64,000 bases of DNA from Waddlia chondrophila WSU 86-1044 (GTDB taxonomy: Bacteria > Chlamydiota > Chlamydiia > Chlamydiales > CAMCWV01): positions 1-64,000 of the forward strand of contig CAMCWV010000003.1 of the NCBI GenBank assembly GCA_945882915.1, read 5' to 3'. The translations under genes and the position numbers were made by a program. Numbering within the stretch: position 1 is the first letter of the stretch; each line of letters begins with the position of its first letter. The notes beneath the pieces were generated by a model that was given only the letters and a program-made list of their open reading frames with translations, did no database searches and was not told where the DNA came from. This document shows, piece by piece, positions 61,887 to 64,000 of this stretch.

Positions 61887-62348
61887 ATGAGCAAGCAACC
61901 GCGCTCCGGCGAACTCGTTTCCAACCGAAGAGCCACCCACGACTACGAAATTTTAGACTCCTTTGAAACGGGAATTATACTGACGGGAACGGAAGTCAAA
62001 TCTTTGCGCAACCATGGGGGCAGCCTTCAAGAGGCCTACGTCACGGTCAGCAAAGGAGAGCTGTGGCTTATTGGATCAAACATCGCCGCTTATAGGTTTG
62101 GAAACATCCACAACCACGTAGAGCAAAGAGACCGCAAGCTTCTGATGCACAAACGAGAAATCGAAAAGTGCGAGATGTTTACAAAAGAGAAGGGCCTAAC
62201 GCTTATTCCTCTTTCAATGTACCTCAAAGAGGGAAGGGTTAAGGTTAAAATCGGGTGTGCGAAAGGGAAAAAGGCACATGACAAACGTCACTCTATCAAA
62301 GAGCGCGATGATAAACGAGCCATGCAGCGCGCCATGAAGAATAACTAA
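61887..62348 (+). CDS. smpB: SsrA-binding protein
   Basis: Delivers tmRNA to stalled ribosomes in trans-translation. [50 protein letters not shown] and the C-terminal basic tail ([21 protein letters not shown]) are typical; 153 residues. No ssrA gene is seen in the window. Confidence 0.96.
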   Translation: MSKQPRSGELVSNRRATHDYEILDSFETGIILTGTEVKSLRNHGGSLQEAYVTVSKGELWLIGSNIAAYRFGNIHNHVEQRDRKLLMHKREIEKCEMFTKEKGLTLIPLSMYLKEGRVKVKIGCAKGKKAHDKRHSIKERDDKRAMQRAMKNN

Positions 62349-62507
62349 CACTTATTTCTTATAGAAGAACAGGTTTTGAAACACAGAGGCGTGAGAGAAC
62401 GTGAGAGAAAATACAAGAACAGGATGGGCAGGATAAAAAACAGGATAGATACAAGGATAAGTAAGTGTTTGCTTCTCCAGAAGGTAACACTTACTTACTT
62501 ACTCTAT
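62349..62507. repeat. Family E and C scraps after smpB
   Basis: ACACAGAGGCGTGAGAGAACG (62381-62401) belongs to family E; CTTCTCCAGAAGGTAACACTTAC (62471-62493) resembles family C. No gene. Confidence 0.6.
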
Positions 62508-62768
62508 TATACTCCTCTTAGCTGAAAATGGGAATTTGGACGGCGCACAAAAGAAAAAAAGAGAAGAAGCCCGTAGAAATTAAAGGGTTGCCGTCTCCAG
62601 AAGGTAACGTGGACCGCCTAAGGTCTGGGATCTAACCTGCCACCAAGCAAACGTTTGCTGTAGGCTTCGGTCTGAAATCCCAGACCTTAGGCGGCCCACG
62701 TTACCTTCTAGAAAGGGCAAGCGCTTGTTTAGGATAATTTTTCCCATTTTCAGCTACGAGGAGTATAT
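62508..62768. repeat. Element A, copy A24 (longest; family C nested; ribosome site for uvrC)
   Basis: 261 bp. Left arm CTTAG sub-type, GGCGCACAAAAG, then the family C inverted repeat (CCAGAAGGTAACGTGG...CCTAAGGTCTGGGAT / ATCCCAGACCTTAGG...CCACGTTACCTTCTAG), then a right arm of the other sub-type (CTACGAGGAGTATATAT). The right arm runs into the uvrC ATG. Confidence 0.95.
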
Positions 62769-64000
62769 ATGACATTCGATCCACGAGAAATCGAAAAATT
62801 CCCCGTTCAGCCTGGCGTTTACCTGATGAAGAGCCTCAAAGGAGCAGTTCTTTATGTCGGGAAGGCTAAAAATATTCGCAAAAGGCTAAAGACCTATTTC
62901 GGCGGCGGCGACGACAGACCCACAGTCCCCTATTTGACTGCACAGGTAGACAACATCGACACGATCATAGTCTCCTCAGAAAAAGAGGCCCTTCTTCTAG
63001 AAAACACCCTAATCAAAAAACACCAACCCAAATACAACATCCTTCTTAAAGACGACAAAAGCTACGCCAGCCTCACAATCAACATCTCCCACGAATGGCC
63101 CACCATTCAACTTGTCCGCTACAATAAAAAAGACAACAAGACCAAGGACAGCAACCTCTACTTCGGCCCCTACACCAGCACGCTTGCTGCAAGGCAAACA
63201 CTAGAAATCATCAGCCGCCTCTTCCCCTTGAGGCAATGCTCCGACAGAGAACTTGCCACTCGTGGCAGACCCTGCCTCATGTACCAAATGGGACGTTGCG
63301 TAGGGCCGTGCGCTGGGAAGATCACCAAAGAAGAATATGACATGCACGTTCAGAAAGCGATTCGCTTCCTCAGAGGACAAGACAAAGAAACAGTCCAAGA
63401 GCTCTACGCTCAGATGGAGCGCCTCTCTACTGCTCTAGAATTCGAAAAAGCTGCTAGCGCATTAAGAACTATCCGTCAGATAGAAAACACTCTAGAAACA
63501 CAAAGAGTAGATACAATAGGGGGAAGCGATAGCGACGTCCTCGGACTTTACAGAGAAGGTGATGCAGGCGTCCTTATCCAACTGCAATTTCGTGAAGGGA
63601 AGCTCATTGGGTCAACTCCCACGCTATTTAACCACCTTTTCCAAACCGATGAAGAGCTCATTGAGTCGTTCCTCTTGCAGCATTACAAAGAGCTGAAAAC
63701 ACTCCCACGCGAAATTATCCTTCCTATGATTCTTGAAGAGGCCAGCACTCTTGAGCAGCTTCTTTCTGAAGACAGGAAACACAAAACACATCTGCACACC
63801 CCTCAGCGCGGCGACAAACGGGCACTCGTAGAGATGGCAAGAGAAAACGCGCAGGCCGACTTCCGAAAAGCAAAAGACGACGACGCTCTGCGAGAGAAAA
63901 CATTGCTCTCTTTGCAAGAAACCTTCCTTCTTACCCGCTACCCAGCGCGGATCGAATGCTTTGACCACTCCCATATAGCAGGCACTGACGCTGTCGCTTC
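62769..64000 (+). CDS. uvrC: Excinuclease ABC subunit C (partial at window end)
   Basis: Makes both incisions in nucleotide excision repair. GIY-YIG domain PGVYLMKSLKGAVLYVGKAKNIRKRL at the N-terminus, the YFGPYTS motif, the C-x-CLMYQMGRCVGPC cluster (about 165-180), a UVR motif (ALEFEKAASALRTIRQIE) and the start of the RNase H-like part (ARIECFDHSHIAGTDAVAS, with catalytic Asp) before the window ends. The ATG overlaps the terminal TATAT of element A copy A24, whose GAGGAG is correctly spaced as the ribosome site. Confidence 0.95.
   Translation, partial: MTFDPREIEKFPVQPGVYLMKSLKGAVLYVGKAKNIRKRLKTYFGGGDDRPTVPYLTAQVDNIDTIIVSSEKEALLLENTLIKKHQPKYNILLKDDKSYASLTINISHEWPTIQLVRYNKKDNKTKDSNLYFGPYTSTLAARQTLEIISRLFPLRQCSDRELATRGRPCLMYQMGRCVGPCAGKITKEEYDMHVQKAIRFLRGQDKETVQELYAQMERLSTALEFEKAASALRTIRQIENTLETQRVDTIGGSDSDVLGLYREGDAGVLIQLQFREGKLIGSTPTLFNHLFQTDEELIESFLLQHYKELKTLPREIILPMILEEASTLEQLLSEDRKHKTHLHTPQRGDKRALVEMARENAQADFRKAKDDDALREKTLLSLQETFLLTRYPARIECFDHSHIAGTDAVA

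Noticed and set aside
1-64000. tRNA, rRNA, tmRNA, SRP RNA or RNase P RNA genes
   Set aside because: No sequence with the expected conserved loops was recognised by eye in the intergenic regions. This is not a substitute for a covariance-model search.

Overview
The window reads as chromosome from a member of the Chlamydiota, most likely an environmental (Parachlamydia/Simkania-like) lineage rather than Chlamydia itself. The reasons are gene order and gene types. The block ffh-rpsP-trmD-rplS ... gmk-small protein-metG with prmC-prfA-rpmE beside it, and the block tilS-ftsH-pnp-rpsO-tadA with two LptF/LptG permeases, follow (from memory) the C. trachomatis order CT022-CT032 and CT838-CT844. FtsH has the very long chlamydial N-terminal half. 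Functions that Chlamydia lacks, as far as I recall, are present here: a MurF-alanine racemase fusion, threonine degradation (kbl-tdh), NhaD, a malic enzyme and a reverse transcriptase. Species cannot be fixed from the sequence alone.

Layout. 0.1-6.3 kb: an amino-acid/dicarboxylate symporter, then three co-directional genes joining a nucleotide-transporter-like membrane domain with HEAT repeats, a cNMP-binding domain protein and a HAMP protein with a degenerate PP2C-like domain. 6.6-8.9 kb: a large unrecognised protein. 9-13 kb: a fatty-acid cluster on the minus strand (two acyl carrier proteins, fabG, fabD, fabH). 13.2-15.1 kb: a frameshifted thiol peroxidase and nhaD. 15.3-18.8 kb: a reverse transcriptase and a multi-pass membrane protein with a soluble tail. 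19.3-26.1 kb: kbl-tdh, murF-alr and an M32 carboxypeptidase. 26.2-28 kb: another unrecognised large protein. 28.3-41.6 kb: the conserved translation/secretion block (metG, gmk, yicC, rplS, trmD, rpsP, ffh, prmC, prfA, rpmE). 41.7-48.4 kb: pnp, two rpsO paralogues, tadA, a rhomboid-like protein and malic enzyme. 48.8-56.4 kb: ftsH, tilS and two LptF/G permeases. 56.7-64 kb: ispA, a sugar transferase, an MreD-like protein, folD, a conserved unknown, smpB and the start of uvrC.

The most unusual property is the intergenic DNA. A modular palindromic element (called element A here) occurs at about 24 places. Its ends read TATACTCC...GCTGAAAA and the reverse complement, and it often carries nested hairpins. 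It interrupts one small gene exactly at a TA dinucleotide, abuts a truncated GxxExxY gene, supplies the Shine-Dalgarno for prmC and uvrC, and encodes the stop codons or C-terminal residues of TrmD, TilS and the reverse transcriptase. Other repeat families are named B (CCCAGGGC palindromes), C (AGAAGGTAACGTGG, usually nested inside A), D (GTGAACTGTTAC), E (a roughly 190-bp GCGTGAGAGAACGTGAGAG repeat), F (GGCAGATGCTAGCCGTA hairpins) and G (GGAGTGCTGGGAC hairpins). A second theme is short in-frame tandem duplication inside coding sequence (fabH, kbl, tdh, metG). No rRNA, tRNA, CRISPR array or complete transposase gene was recognised.
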